Made by a program: the position numbers and the translations under genes
Shown: positions 1 through 6,756 of the stretch, piece after piece
Layout of the letters: each line of letters begins with the position of its first letter
How positions within the stretch are numbered: position 1 is the first letter of the stretch
Assembly (NCBI GenBank): GCA_023406985.1
Contig: JAEXTK010000175.1
Span: 1 to 12,226, forward strand
Length of the DNA stretch: 12,226 nucleotides
Reading direction: 5' to 3'
Origin: Spirochaetota bacterium
GTDB taxonomy: Bacteria > Spirochaetota > Spirochaetia > Treponematales > Breznakiellaceae
The notes under the pieces: generated by a model
Database searches by the model: none
What the model saw: the letters and a program-made list of their open reading frames with translations, nothing else
What the model was told of the DNA's origin: nothing

Positions 1-938
1 ACGGATCGCCGCTCATCGTCCTCAACGGCGCCGACCTCGAGGGGCCCGGCGGGTACGCCTGGCGCGCGGGCGATACCCGCATCGAGATCTGGGGCGACAC
101 GCGGAAGGGCCTCGCCGACGGGATCTACGATTTCCTCGAAGCCCTCGGCTTCCGGTGGCCCGCGCTCGGCGCGGAGACGGTGCCGACCGCGACGGACGGC
201 GTTCTTCCGATCGCCAAGCGGAACGCCCACGTCTCCTCGCACGGCGAAGGCCGCAAGGCGCTCCGGCGCCTCGTGCTCGATTCGGGCCTCGGCGGCAAGG
301 ACGGCGAGGCCTGGCTGCGCTGGGCCGGCCGCAACCGCCTGGACGCCGTCGTCATCCCCTTCGATCTGGACGATTCCACCATCGAGGCGCTCAGCGACCG
401 GGTCCTCCGTCGCCGCGAGCGCATCGTGGCCGCCGCCCGCCGCTACGGACTCTCCGTTGAGGAAGGCGGCCGCTGCCTCTCCCGGCTCGTCCCGCGCCGC
501 CTCTTCTTCCGCCACCGCGAACTCTTCCGCATGCGCGACGGCCGGCGTACCGCCGACTACAACTTCTGCGCCACGAACCCGGAGACCATCCGGACGCTCA
601 AGGAGCAGGCGCGCAAGCGCTTCCGGGATCGGCAGGACGTGGAGGTCTTCCACCTCTGGCCCGACCGCGCGGCCGACGGGGGCTGGTGCGCCTGCCCGAG
701 TTGCCGGGCCTTCAGCCCCGCGGAACAGGCCCTCATCGCGGTGAACGCCGTGGCCGACGTCCTCGCCGAGGCGCGGCTCGAAGCCCGGCTCTCCTACATC
801 AGCGACCCCTACGACTCGCTCGCCGTGCGGCCCCGAGCGAACCTCGTCCCCGTGGACGAACCGGAGAACGGGAGCGGCGCCGGAGGCGGACGCGACGAGT
901 GGATCTTTGCCGGCCGCGCCGATCGGTCGTATACTTGA
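1..938 (+). CDS. DUF4838-type carbohydrate-associated protein, C-terminal part (5' truncated)
   Basis: The reading frame is open from the left window edge (first whole codon at base 3) to TGA at 936-938, about 312 residues. The first 60 residues read GYAWRAGDTRIEIWGDTRKG, then a GIYDFLEALGFRWP stretch. This is the pattern of the small beta/alpha domain that precedes the catalytic barrel in GH67/GH20-like proteins. Further on, DGGWCACPSCRAF followed by a VNAVADVLAE helix matches the Cys-x-Cys-x-x-Cys signature typical of DUF4838 proteins, which often occur in polysaccharide-use loci; their reaction is not settled. After the LSYISDPYDSL strand the protein ends quickly in a Gly/Glu-rich tail (residues such as ENGSGAGGG), shorter than I would expect for the family, so it may be C-terminally eroded. 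The true start and any signal peptide lie outside the window. Family assignment comes from recalled motifs; function beyond a carbohydrate link is not claimed. Confidence 0.72.
   Translation, partial: GSPLIVLNGADLEGPGGYAWRAGDTRIEIWGDTRKGLADGIYDFLEALGFRWPALGAETVPTATDGVLPIAKRNAHVSSHGEGRKALRRLVLDSGLGGKDGEAWLRWAGRNRLDAVVIPFDLDDSTIEALSDRVLRRRERIVAAARRYGLSVEEGGRCLSRLVPRRLFFRHRELFRMRDGRRTADYNFCATNPETIRTLKEQARKRFRDRQDVEVFHLWPDRAADGGWCACPSCRAFSPAEQALIAVNAVADVLAEARLEARLSYISDPYDSLAVRPRANLVPVDEPENGSGAGGGRDEWIFAGRADRSYT
907..935 (+). promoter_or_regulatory. Candidate sigma70-type promoter for the SprA-related gene
   Basis: TTGCCG at 907-912 and TATACT at 930-935 are separated by exactly 17 bases. TATACT matches the -10 consensus at five of six positions, and TTGCCG matches the -35 at its first three. 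The predicted start of transcription, about 941-943, falls just before the ATG at 945, so the mRNA would be nearly leaderless. The promoter lies inside the last codons of the upstream gene. This is a consensus match by eye only. Confidence 0.4.
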
Positions 939-944
939 GGTACG

Positions 945-1472
945 ATGCGTATCGTCTACGACACGGGAGCCTACGATCCGCGCCTGCCGCGCGTTCCCCC
1001 CGGAGGGGAAGGCCGCAGGGTGGACGTGCTCGTGATCAGGTCGAAGGATGACGCGGCCGGGAACGTAGGCGGCCTCAGGGAGGCCGGGGACGGCTACGAG
1101 CTGCGCATCTCGGACGAAGCCCTGGCGCGGGACCGGGAGGTCCGCGGCCACGAGAAGAAGCATCTTGAGGCCCTGGGCGGCGCGGCGGCGGGCCCGATCA
1201 TCTACGATACGGCGACCGGCCCCGGCGGGGAATCGGTGGCCGTCGGCGGCAGGATCGCGGTGGACCTCTCCCCGGTGCCGGGCGATCCCGCGGCCACCCT
1301 GCGCAAGGCCAACGCCGTCCTCGCGGCGGCCCGCGCCCCGGGCGACCCCTCGGCCGCGGATCTCCGCGTCGCGGCGGACGCCGAACGCCTCGCGCGGCAG
1401 GCGCGGGAAGAGCTCCGCGACGAAGCCGGAGGCGTCACGCCTCCACGACCAGGCCTTCCCGGGCCATCATGA
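945..1472 (+). CDS. SprA-related putative zinc metalloprotease
   Basis: A 175-residue protein. Its core matches the SprA-related catalytic family. The run is ALARDREVRGHEKKHLEALGG (about residues 59-79), then a Tyr-rich strand ending TGPGGESVAVGGRIAVDLS (about 91-109), then GDPAATLRKANAVLAAARAP with PSAADLRVAADAE behind it. The HExxH zinc motif is intact at His69, Glu70 and His73, so activity is possible. The substrate is unknown. There is no signal peptide or membrane segment, and little sequence precedes the catalytic core. The ATG at 945 was chosen because it follows the upstream stop by six bases; only a weak AGG (938-940) lies four bases ahead of it. The last dozen residues (Pro/Gly-rich) run into the convergent MBL-fold gene, overlapping it by 38 bp. 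Family call is fairly secure; physiological role is not. Confidence 0.8.
   Translation: MRIVYDTGAYDPRLPRVPPGGEGRRVDVLVIRSKDDAAGNVGGLREAGDGYELRISDEALARDREVRGHEKKHLEALGGAAAGPIIYDTATGPGGESVAVGGRIAVDLSPVPGDPAATLRKANAVLAAARAPGDPSAADLRVAADAERLARQAREELRDEAGGVTPPRPGLPGPS
1428..1444. terminator. Perfect 7-bp hairpin at the convergent gene ends (possible bidirectional terminator)
   Basis: GGAGGCG (1428-1434) and CGCCTCC (1438-1444) are perfect inverted repeats around a TCA loop. The loop is the stop codon (TGA) of the minus-strand MBL-fold gene. It sits where two genes meet head-on, which suits a transcription barrier, but no T-tract follows on either strand, so it is not a classic intrinsic terminator. 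Confidence 0.35.
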
Positions 1473-2355
1473 CTTCCAGTTTCGTCTTGCCGCGAATCCG
1501 CGCCTGATACTCGTTTTCCAGTTTCTCCAGTTGATCGTCCGTGCGGTTCGGATCGTGGTGGAAAAGGATGAGCTTCCGCACGTCCGCCTTGTGGGCGGCG
1601 TTGATCGCGTGCTCGTAGGAAGAGTGGCCCCAGCCCTGCTTGCCCCCCTCGTACTCCTTCTGCGTGTATTGGGTATCGTGGATGAGCACGTCGGCGCCCT
1701 GGAAGAACCGGAGGATCTTCTCGTTCTCCTCGCGCGCCACGAGGGCGCCTTCGTTGGCCGCATCCTCGTCGTAGTTCGGATCGGCGGGGTCGGTGGGAAA
1801 CACGTTGCTGAAGGGCTCGTTGTCGTACGCGGTGACGATGGACGAGCCGCGGTACTCGAAGCGGTACCCGAGGCAGAGGATCGGGTGGTTGAGGTACTTG
1901 GTCTTCACGATGAGGCCGTCGCCGAGGTCCAGCTGCGTCTCCTTGAGCTGGTCGTACTCGATGTTCGCGGCGAGCTCGCTCTGCCGCACCGGCCAATAGC
2001 GGTAGGAGAGTTGGGCGCCGATGATCGACTCCAGGGAGTCGTCCTCGTACGAGACGGGGCCGCGGATGCGCAGTTTCGTGCCGGGTATGAAGATGGGCGT
2101 GAACATGGGGAAGCCCATGATGTGGTCCCAGTGCGTGTGCGTGATGAAGATGTCCGCATCGAGGGGGCCGTGGTTCCTGACGTCGTTGGCCATGAGCCAG
2201 TCGCCGAGCGGCTTGATGCCCGTCCCGAAATCGACGATCACGAGGCGCCCGTCCGCCCGGATCTCCAGGCACGACGTATTCCCGCCGTATTTGACGGTGG
2301 CCGGACCCGGACAAGGGATCGATCCTCGATCGCCCCAAAATTTCACTGATAACAT
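1435..2355 (-). CDS. MBL-fold metallo-hydrolase
   Basis: A 306-residue metallo-beta-lactamase-fold hydrolase, probably cytoplasmic because it has no signal peptide. The N-terminus carries GDRGSIPCPG (8-17) and YGGNTSC (23-29), typical of a PhnP/RNase Z-like branch of the superfamily. The metal motif THTHWDH gives His73, His75, Asp77 and His78. Further candidate ligands are His157 (LNHP), Asp178 (AYDNE) and His265/266 in LFHHDPNRTDD, a C-terminal signature common in this branch. Some relatives are linked to cyclic-nucleotide or signalling phosphodiesterase activity, but the substrate cannot be read here. The ATG is supported by GAGGAG at 2361-2366, five bases upstream. It is the last gene of a four-gene minus-strand operon, 47 bp after the HDOD gene. 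Its 3' end overlaps the convergent SprA-related gene. Confidence 0.93.
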   Translation of the reverse strand: MLSVKFWGDRGSIPCPGPATVKYGGNTSCLEIRADGRLVIVDFGTGIKPLGDWLMANDVRNHGPLDADIFITHTHWDHIMGFPMFTPIFIPGTKLRIRGPVSYEDDSLESIIGAQLSYRYWPVRQSELAANIEYDQLKETQLDLGDGLIVKTKYLNHPILCLGYRFEYRGSSIVTAYDNEPFSNVFPTDPADPNYDEDAANEGALVAREENEKILRFFQGADVLIHDTQYTQKEYEGGKQGWGHSSYEHAINAAHKADVRKLILFHHDPNRTDDQLEKLENEYQARIRGKTKLEVMMAREGLVVEA

Positions 2356-2371
2356 ATGCGCTCCTCAACCC

Positions 2372-2397
2372 CCGTCGTACCGAGCCGGCCCCGACGG
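2372..2397 (-). other. Inverted repeat in the HDOD-MBL intergenic gap
   Basis: CCGTCG (2372-2377) pairs with CGACGG (2392-2397) around a 14-base loop that itself contains GCCGGC. It lies in the only non-coding gap of the operon, so it could be an RNA processing or stability element. It is short and could be chance in GC-rich DNA. Confidence 0.2.
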
Positions 2398-2402
2398 AGA
2401 GG

Positions 2403-3266
2403 TCACTCCACGCGAAGGAAGACCTTCGCCTTCTCGATCTCCTGATTCACGACCGCCTCGATCTCGTCGAAAACGTCCCGCGTCAGGCCGAGGTAATCCC
2501 ACACGGATTGATCGAGCTTGTCCGGATAGCGGTTGCCCGAGAAGCCGATCTCCATCATGCTCGCGAACCGGTTCGCCAGGACGACGCTGTAGAGCACGTC
2601 CTTGTGGGGACCGGTGTATTCGAGGTAATTGTGATGATGGGCGATCGCGTCGCCGACCGACCCCTCGAGCTTCCACGCGTCGGCGATCATCGCGCCCGCG
2701 ACCATATGGTCGATGCCGAGGATGCGATCCTCCGCCACGTACAAGGAAACGCGCTCTCGATCCGAAACGCTCACCGCCATGACATACTCGCTCGCGAACA
2801 CCGCATTGAGCGGAATCTTGCCGATATCGTGGAGGAGCCCGGCCGCGAAATAATCTTCGGCGAGTTTGGGATCAATGCCCCGCTTCCTGGCGAAGACTTT
2901 CGCGGCCACGCCGACGCATAACGAATGGCGCCAGAATCCCTCCATATCGAGGGATTGGAAATCTTTCTTGGACGAAAGATTACGGAGCACCGCGCTGGAG
3001 AGCGCGAGGTTCTTCACCGTATTGATACCGAGCATGATTATCGCGCGCACGAGGCTCGTCACCTGTTGGCCGAGTCCGTAGTACGCCGAATTGATGAGCT
3101 TGAGGACCCGGCCGACGAGCACGGGGTCCAGCGAAATGACGTGGTTGAGGTCAGCCGGGGATGTCCTCGGATTATTGCAGACCTCCAGCACCTTGGCCAC
3201 CGTCGTCGGGAGGCTCGGCATCCGTTGTATGTAGTCTTGGATCTTCTGCTCAGCGTTTTGAATCAA
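2403..3266 (-). CDS. HDOD domain protein
   Basis: A 287-residue single-domain HDOD protein spanning almost its whole length, as in stand-alone bacterial HDOD regulators. The N-terminal helix has the family wording IQRMPSLPTTVAKVLEVCNN (about 13-32), then ISLDPVLVGRVLKLINSAYY (about 44-63). HD-like residues are retained: His114 (FWRHS), His146-Asp147 in LLHDIGK, His187 (GIDH) and His210-212 (IAHHH). Many HDOD proteins have lost these residues and act as non-catalytic signalling scaffolds, so metal binding or hydrolysis stays possible here. The start is TTG at 3266-3264, inside the end of the TPR gene (17-bp overlap), with a purine-rich AGGGGG at 3273-3278 six bases upstream. The next in-frame ATG would remove the conserved first helix. 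Parts of the gene are less GC-rich than the neighbours (30 of 60 G+C at 2941-3000, by hand count). Confidence 0.95.
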   Translation of the reverse strand: MIQNAEQKIQDYIQRMPSLPTTVAKVLEVCNNPRTSPADLNHVISLDPVLVGRVLKLINSAYYGLGQQVTSLVRAIIMLGINTVKNLALSSAVLRNLSSKKDFQSLDMEGFWRHSLCVGVAAKVFARKRGIDPKLAEDYFAAGLLHDIGKIPLNAVFASEYVMAVSVSDRERVSLYVAEDRILGIDHMVAGAMIADAWKLEGSVGDAIAHHHNYLEYTGPHKDVLYSVVLANRFASMMEIGFSGNRYPDKLDQSVWDYLGLTRDVFDEIEAVVNQEIEKAKVFLRVE

Positions 3267-6200
3267 GAAATTCCCCCTGCGGATCCGCTGTTTTTGAGGC
3301 GCCGCGACTTATTCCCGCGATGACCGTGCTGACCTTTCGCTCCAGAGCGTCGGTCAAGCCCCGGTCCGGCAAGGCGCCGGCGAGTTGGCCGAGATACCTG
3401 AGCGTCTTCGCGACCTCCGCGGGTTTCGGGGAAGGCGCGCTCTTGGCAACATCGGACGCGGCGCTCGGCATCCGTTTCTCCGCGTCCTTGAGAAGGCCCG
3501 GCCGGCCTTCGAGTTTGTCGATGAGATAGGCCATCCGCAAGCGGGCTTCGCTCTTCTTGAACGAATCGCGGCGGTCGTCGGGCAAGGCGTCGGCGAGACC
3601 CTGGAGGTACCGGAACAGATCGACGGCCTCGCGCCGCGGCGTATCGAGGGCACGCTTTTCCCGCTTTTTCGCCTCGCCCTCGGCCCGGGGGGCCTTCTCG
3701 GACCGCGGGCCGCCCGGACCGCGAGCGGCCTCGAACGCGGGGGCCGCTTCTGCCGCGATCGGCTCTTCCGCCGCGTCCGCAAACTCAGCAGCGGTCGGCT
3801 CCTCGGCTGCCGGCTCGGACTCGGTCGGCTCTTCCGCCGCGGCAGCCTCTTCCGCCGCGGCCGCAATCTCAGCAGCGGTCGGCTCCACGGCAGCCGGCTC
3901 GGACTCGGCCGGCTCCTCCTCCGCGGCAGGCTCTTCCGCAGCGTCCGCAAACTCAGCAGCGATCGGCTCCTCGGCTGCCGGCTCGGGCTCCTCGCCCGCC
4001 TCTTCCGACACCTCTTCGGCGGCCGCCTCTTCTTCCGGCGCCGCCTCTTCGGGTGCCTCTTCCGGCATCGCGGCTTCGATCGCCGCCTCTTCGGGTATGG
4101 ACTCTCCGCCCGCCGCCTCCGGCTCCGCGCCCTCGTCGAGGAGGACCTCTTCCGGTTCAGTCTCCGCTTCGAAGGTCTCTTCGCCCTCATCGAAAGACAA
4201 CTCGTCCGTCGAGGGTTCGGACTCCTCGGGCGCCGTCTCTTCGGTGGTCGGCGTCTCCTCGGCCGGCTCCTCCGGAGCCGCGGGCTCCTCGGCCGGCTCC
4301 TCCGGAGCCGCGGGCCCCTCGGCCTGCTCTTCCGGTGCCGCGGGCTCCGCGGCTTGTTCTTCGGGGATTTCCGGCTCCGCCGCCTGTTCCGGCTCCGCGG
4401 CCGGCTCTTCGGGAGCCGCAGCCCGCTCGGCCTCGGGCGCCGGGGGAAGCGTCTCTTCCTCCTCCGGCTCGAGCACGAGATCGTCCATCGCTTCCTCTTC
4501 TATCGGCGCTTCCGGCGGTATCGGAGGGAACGGAGGATAATACGGCGGGGGGAACGGATACTGCGGTTGCTGCTCCCGCGGCTCCGGGGATCGCGGGGGC
4601 TGCTCCGCCGGCGGCTGAGGCTGCGGCTTGCGCCGCTCCGCGCGTCGGCGCTCCATGGGCGGCTGTTGCGGCATGGCCGGGGGCGGAGGCATCGGCGCCG
4701 GGGGCGGCGGCATAGGGGGCGTTGGCGCCGGGGGCTGCGGAGGCATCGCCTGCGGCATCGGTTGCGGAGGCGCCGGCTGCGGCGCTGCTTGCGGCTGCGG
4801 CGGGGGGAACGGCTGCGGGGGCTGCGCCTGCGGTTGGGGCGGAGGCGCCGGCTGCTGCGGAGCCTGGGGTTGCGGTTGGGGCGGGAACGGAGATTGCGGC
4901 TGCTCCTGCGGCTGTGGCCGCGTTTCCGCGGGAGGATTTCCCGGAGCGCTCGGAGCGCCGCGGTCCTCCTCGATCAACGCCTCGAAGGGATCGCGGACCG
5001 GGCGCTCCTCGTAGAGCTCGAACTCCTCTTCTTCCAGCGGAAGTTCCGTCTCGCCGACCTCGTCCTCGATATCTTCGATGCTCTCCACGAAGAGCGTCTC
5101 GCTCTCCTCGTCCACCGGCGAGGCCGCCTCGATGGCGGCGGCGAGCAGGGGATTCTCCCCGTCTTCCGAGCTCTCCTCCTCCGCGGCCGAACTCGCCTTG
5201 AGGAGCTTGAGGTTGCGTTCCCACATCTCGCGCATGGAGGCCGAATAGGCCCGGACCGCTTTCTCGTAGAATTCGAGGGACTCGTTCAGGCCGGTCAAGT
5301 CGTCCGTCGTGGCGCGGCCGCCCTGGAGATTCACGAGGCGATCGGCCGCGCGTACGGCCTTCTCGGTCTCGCCCGCCTCGCGGTGCAGCTCGGCTACCGC
5401 GGCGATGGCCTCGGCGTCGTTCGGATCCGCCTTCGTCAGCTCCTCGAACACCTGGACGGCGTGGGCGCGGTTGCCCATCTCCGCGTAGAGGCGCCCGAGC
5501 AGGAGCTTGGCGTTCCGGTCGTCCGGCTTCCGCGCGAGGTAGGCGAGGAGCCGTTCCTCGGCCGCCGCGTACTCCTTCCGCCGGAAATGGAGGTCGGCGA
5601 GGTCGAGCTGGAACGCGTAGTTGCCCGGATCGATCGAAAGGATCCGCTCGAAGGTGTCGCGCGCCCCTCCGTCGTCCCCGAGGGCCCGCTGAGCGGAGCC
5701 CTGGACGCGGAGGGCGTTGATGTTGTCCGGCTCCCAATCCAAGGCCGCGCGGGCCTGTTCCAGGGCTTCCGGATAGCGCTCCAGCTTGAGGTAGAGCGAC
5801 GCGAGGCGCGCGCGCGCCTCCGCGCTCGAGGGCGCGAGCTTCACGAGCTTTTCCAGCTCGATGAGGGCGTCGGCGAAGTCGCCGGTATTTTCCAGGAGGC
5901 GCTCCAGGTTGACGACCGCCTTCACGTAGCCGGGGTCGGACTCCAGCGCCTGCCGATAGTAGCGCATCGCGTCTTCGTTGCGGCCCTGGTCGGCGAGGAC
6001 CACGCCCATGTTGTTGCGGGCTTCGGCGTTGAAGGGGTCGATGGCCAGGATGCGGGAGAAGACGTCCATCGCCTCGCCGTGCCGGCCGCGCTTGAAGAGG
6101 ATGATGCCGTAATTGTTCATCGCCTCGAGCCAACCGGGCCGGCTCTTGATCGCGGCCTCGTACTCGCGGCCGGCGTCCTCCAGACGTCCCACCGCCTCCA

Positions 6201-6756
6201 GCGCGATGCCGTAGTTGAAGTGGAGGGTCGGGTTGTTGCGGTCCAGGGCGAGGCCCTTGCGGAAGACCTGGAAGGCCTTGTCCCACTCCCCCAGCTTGTC
6301 GTGCATGGTGCCCAGGTTGTTGTACGCGGGCACGTAGGAGGGATCGAGGGTGACGACCTTGGCGTACGCGAGGGAGGCGGACTTGAGGTCCCCGAGCTGC
6401 TTGTAGACGTTGCCGAGGTTGTAATGGAATTCGGCCCGCAGGGGTTCGGCCTGGAGGGCCTTCCGCAGCGCGTCCAAGGCGTCCTCGAACCGCTGCTGCT
6501 TGCGGTACACGACCGCCAGGTTGTTGAGGGCCTCGGCGTCGGCGGGATTGTGGGCGATGAGGGTGAGGAATTCGTCCGCGGCTTCGTCGGCCCGGTCCGC
6601 CCGCGCGAGCACGGCGCCGAGGAGGAGGCGCGAGTTGCGGTCGTCCGGCGTGTGGGCCAAATACGATTTGAGCAGGCGCTCGGCGGCCTCGTTGTCGCCG
6701 ACGCGCGCGGCGCCGCGGGCGCGTTCCAGGATGTCGTTCACGTCGATCGGGCTCAT
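3250..6756 (-). CDS. Large TPR protein with Pro/Gln and acidic repeat tracts
   Basis: A 1168-residue protein, likely cytoplasmic (no signal peptide or membrane segment). Residues 1 to about 475 are a tandem TPR array of roughly a dozen 34-residue units; examples are ALNNLAVVYRKQQRFEDALD (76-95) and YNNLGTMHDKLGEWDKAFQV (145-164). Such arrays bind protein partners. Residues 524-600 are acidic, 604-750 are Pro/Gln-rich, and 752-1005 are Glu/Ala/Pro-rich with internal repeats. The C-terminus (1046-1150) holds two copies of a helical module with the shared core RYLxxLAxALPD. The architecture suggests a flexible scaffold with partner-binding ends. The ATG overlaps the upstream gene's stop as ATGA and has AAGGA at 6764-6768, seven bases upstream. 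It is the second gene of the operon. The cellular role is unknown. Spirochaetes use TPR proteins in their flagellar collar, but those are membrane-linked and this one is not obviously so. Confidence 0.94.
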   Translation of the reverse strand: MSPIDVNDILERARGAARVGDNEAAERLLKSYLAHTPDDRNSRLLLGAVLARADRADEAADEFLTLIAHNPADAEALNNLAVVYRKQQRFEDALDALRKALQAEPLRAEFHYNLGNVYKQLGDLKSASLAYAKVVTLDPSYVPAYNNLGTMHDKLGEWDKAFQVFRKGLALDRNNPTLHFNYGIALEAVGRLEDAGREYEAAIKSRPGWLEAMNNYGIILFKRGRHGEAMDVFSRILAIDPFNAEARNNMGVVLADQGRNEDAMRYYRQALESDPGYVKAVVNLERLLENTGDFADALIELEKLVKLAPSSAEARARLASLYLKLERYPEALEQARAALDWEPDNINALRVQGSAQRALGDDGGARDTFERILSIDPGNYAFQLDLADLHFRRKEYAAAEERLLAYLARKPDDRNAKLLLGRLYAEMGNRAHAVQVFEELTKADPNDAEAIAAVAELHREAGETEKAVRAADRLVNLQGGRATTDDLTGLNESLEFYEKAVRAYSASMREMWERNLKLLKASSAAEEESSEDGENPLLAAAIEAASPVDEESETLFVESIEDIEDEVGETELPLEEEEFELYEERPVRDPFEALIEEDRGAPSAPGNPPAETRPQPQEQPQSPFPPQPQPQAPQQPAPPPQPQAQPPQPFPPPQPQAAPQPAPPQPMPQAMPPQPPAPTPPMPPPPAPMPPPPAMPQQPPMERRRAERRKPQPQPPAEQPPRSPEPREQQPQYPFPPPYYPPFPPIPPEAPIEEEAMDDLVLEPEEEETLPPAPEAERAAAPEEPAAEPEQAAEPEIPEEQAAEPAAPEEQAEGPAAPEEPAEEPAAPEEPAEETPTTEETAPEESEPSTDELSFDEGEETFEAETEPEEVLLDEGAEPEAAGGESIPEEAAIEAAMPEEAPEEAAPEEEAAAEEVSEEAGEEPEPAAEEPIAAEFADAAEEPAAEEEPAESEPAAVEPTAAEIAAAAEEAAAAEEPTESEPAAEEPTAAEFADAAEEPIAAEAAPAFEAARGPGGPRSEKAPRAEGEAKKREKRALDTPRREAVDLFRYLQGLADALPDDRRDSFKKSEARLRMAYLIDKLEGRPGLLKDAEKRMPSAASDVAKSAPSPKPAEVAKTLRYLGQLAGALPDRGLTDALERKVSTVIAGISRGASKTADPQGEFLDSKR
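3273..3278 (-). promoter_or_regulatory. Ribosome binding site that decides the TTG start of the HDOD gene
   Basis: On the minus strand AGGGGG ends six bases before TTG (3266-3264). It lies inside the last codons of the TPR gene, implying translational coupling. It favours TTG over the later in-frame ATG at Met16. Confidence 0.6.
3307..3618 (-). other. Duplicated C-terminal helical module of the TPR protein
   Basis: The module at residues 1046-1082 (3511-3618) and that at 1117-1150 (3307-3405) share RYLxxLAxALPD, 71 residues apart, each followed by a helix rich in charged residues. This indicates an internal duplication. I do not recognise the module. Confidence 0.6.
3757..3989 (-). repeat. 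84-bp tandem repeat in the TPR gene
   Basis: On the plus strand, GCAAACTCAGCAGCG or a one-base variant starts at 3779, 3863 and 3947, exactly 84 bases apart, with recognisable flanks and a partial unit before the first copy. In protein the unit is 28 residues, beginning EPTAAEFADAAEEP and ending ESEPAAE. Copy-number change would stay in frame. Confidence 0.85.
4261..4380 (-). repeat. 30-bp tandem repeat in the TPR gene
   Basis: Units begin at 4261, 4291, 4321 and 4351. The first two differ at one base, the later ones progressively more. They encode a ten-residue EEPAEEPAAP-like unit, within residues about 793-832. Confidence 0.8.
4504..4947 (-). repeat. Pro/Gln-rich low-complexity tract of the TPR protein
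   Basis: Residues 604-751 are dominated by Pro and Gln, with Met-Pro and Ala-Pro blocks and one basic island, RRRAERRK (703-710). The tract probably forms an extended, disordered linker between the TPR array and the acidic repeats. Confidence 0.8.

Noticed and set aside
1165..2349. A 394-codon plus-strand frame across the protease and MBL-fold genes
   Set aside because: It is out of frame with the protease and antisense to the MBL-fold gene. The translation has no recognisable family features.
2403..3266. HDOD gene as horizontally acquired because parts are less GC-rich
   Set aside because: The drop is local and modest, and the gene is tightly overlapped with its operon neighbour; ordinary codon variation is enough.
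3757..4380. Repeat tracts as a CRISPR array
   Set aside because: Units are contiguous, in frame with a protein and without unique spacers.
3250..6756. TPR protein as a spirochaete flagellar collar protein
   Set aside because: Collar TPR proteins are membrane-linked and periplasmic; no membrane segment or signal is seen here and no flagellar genes are adjacent.
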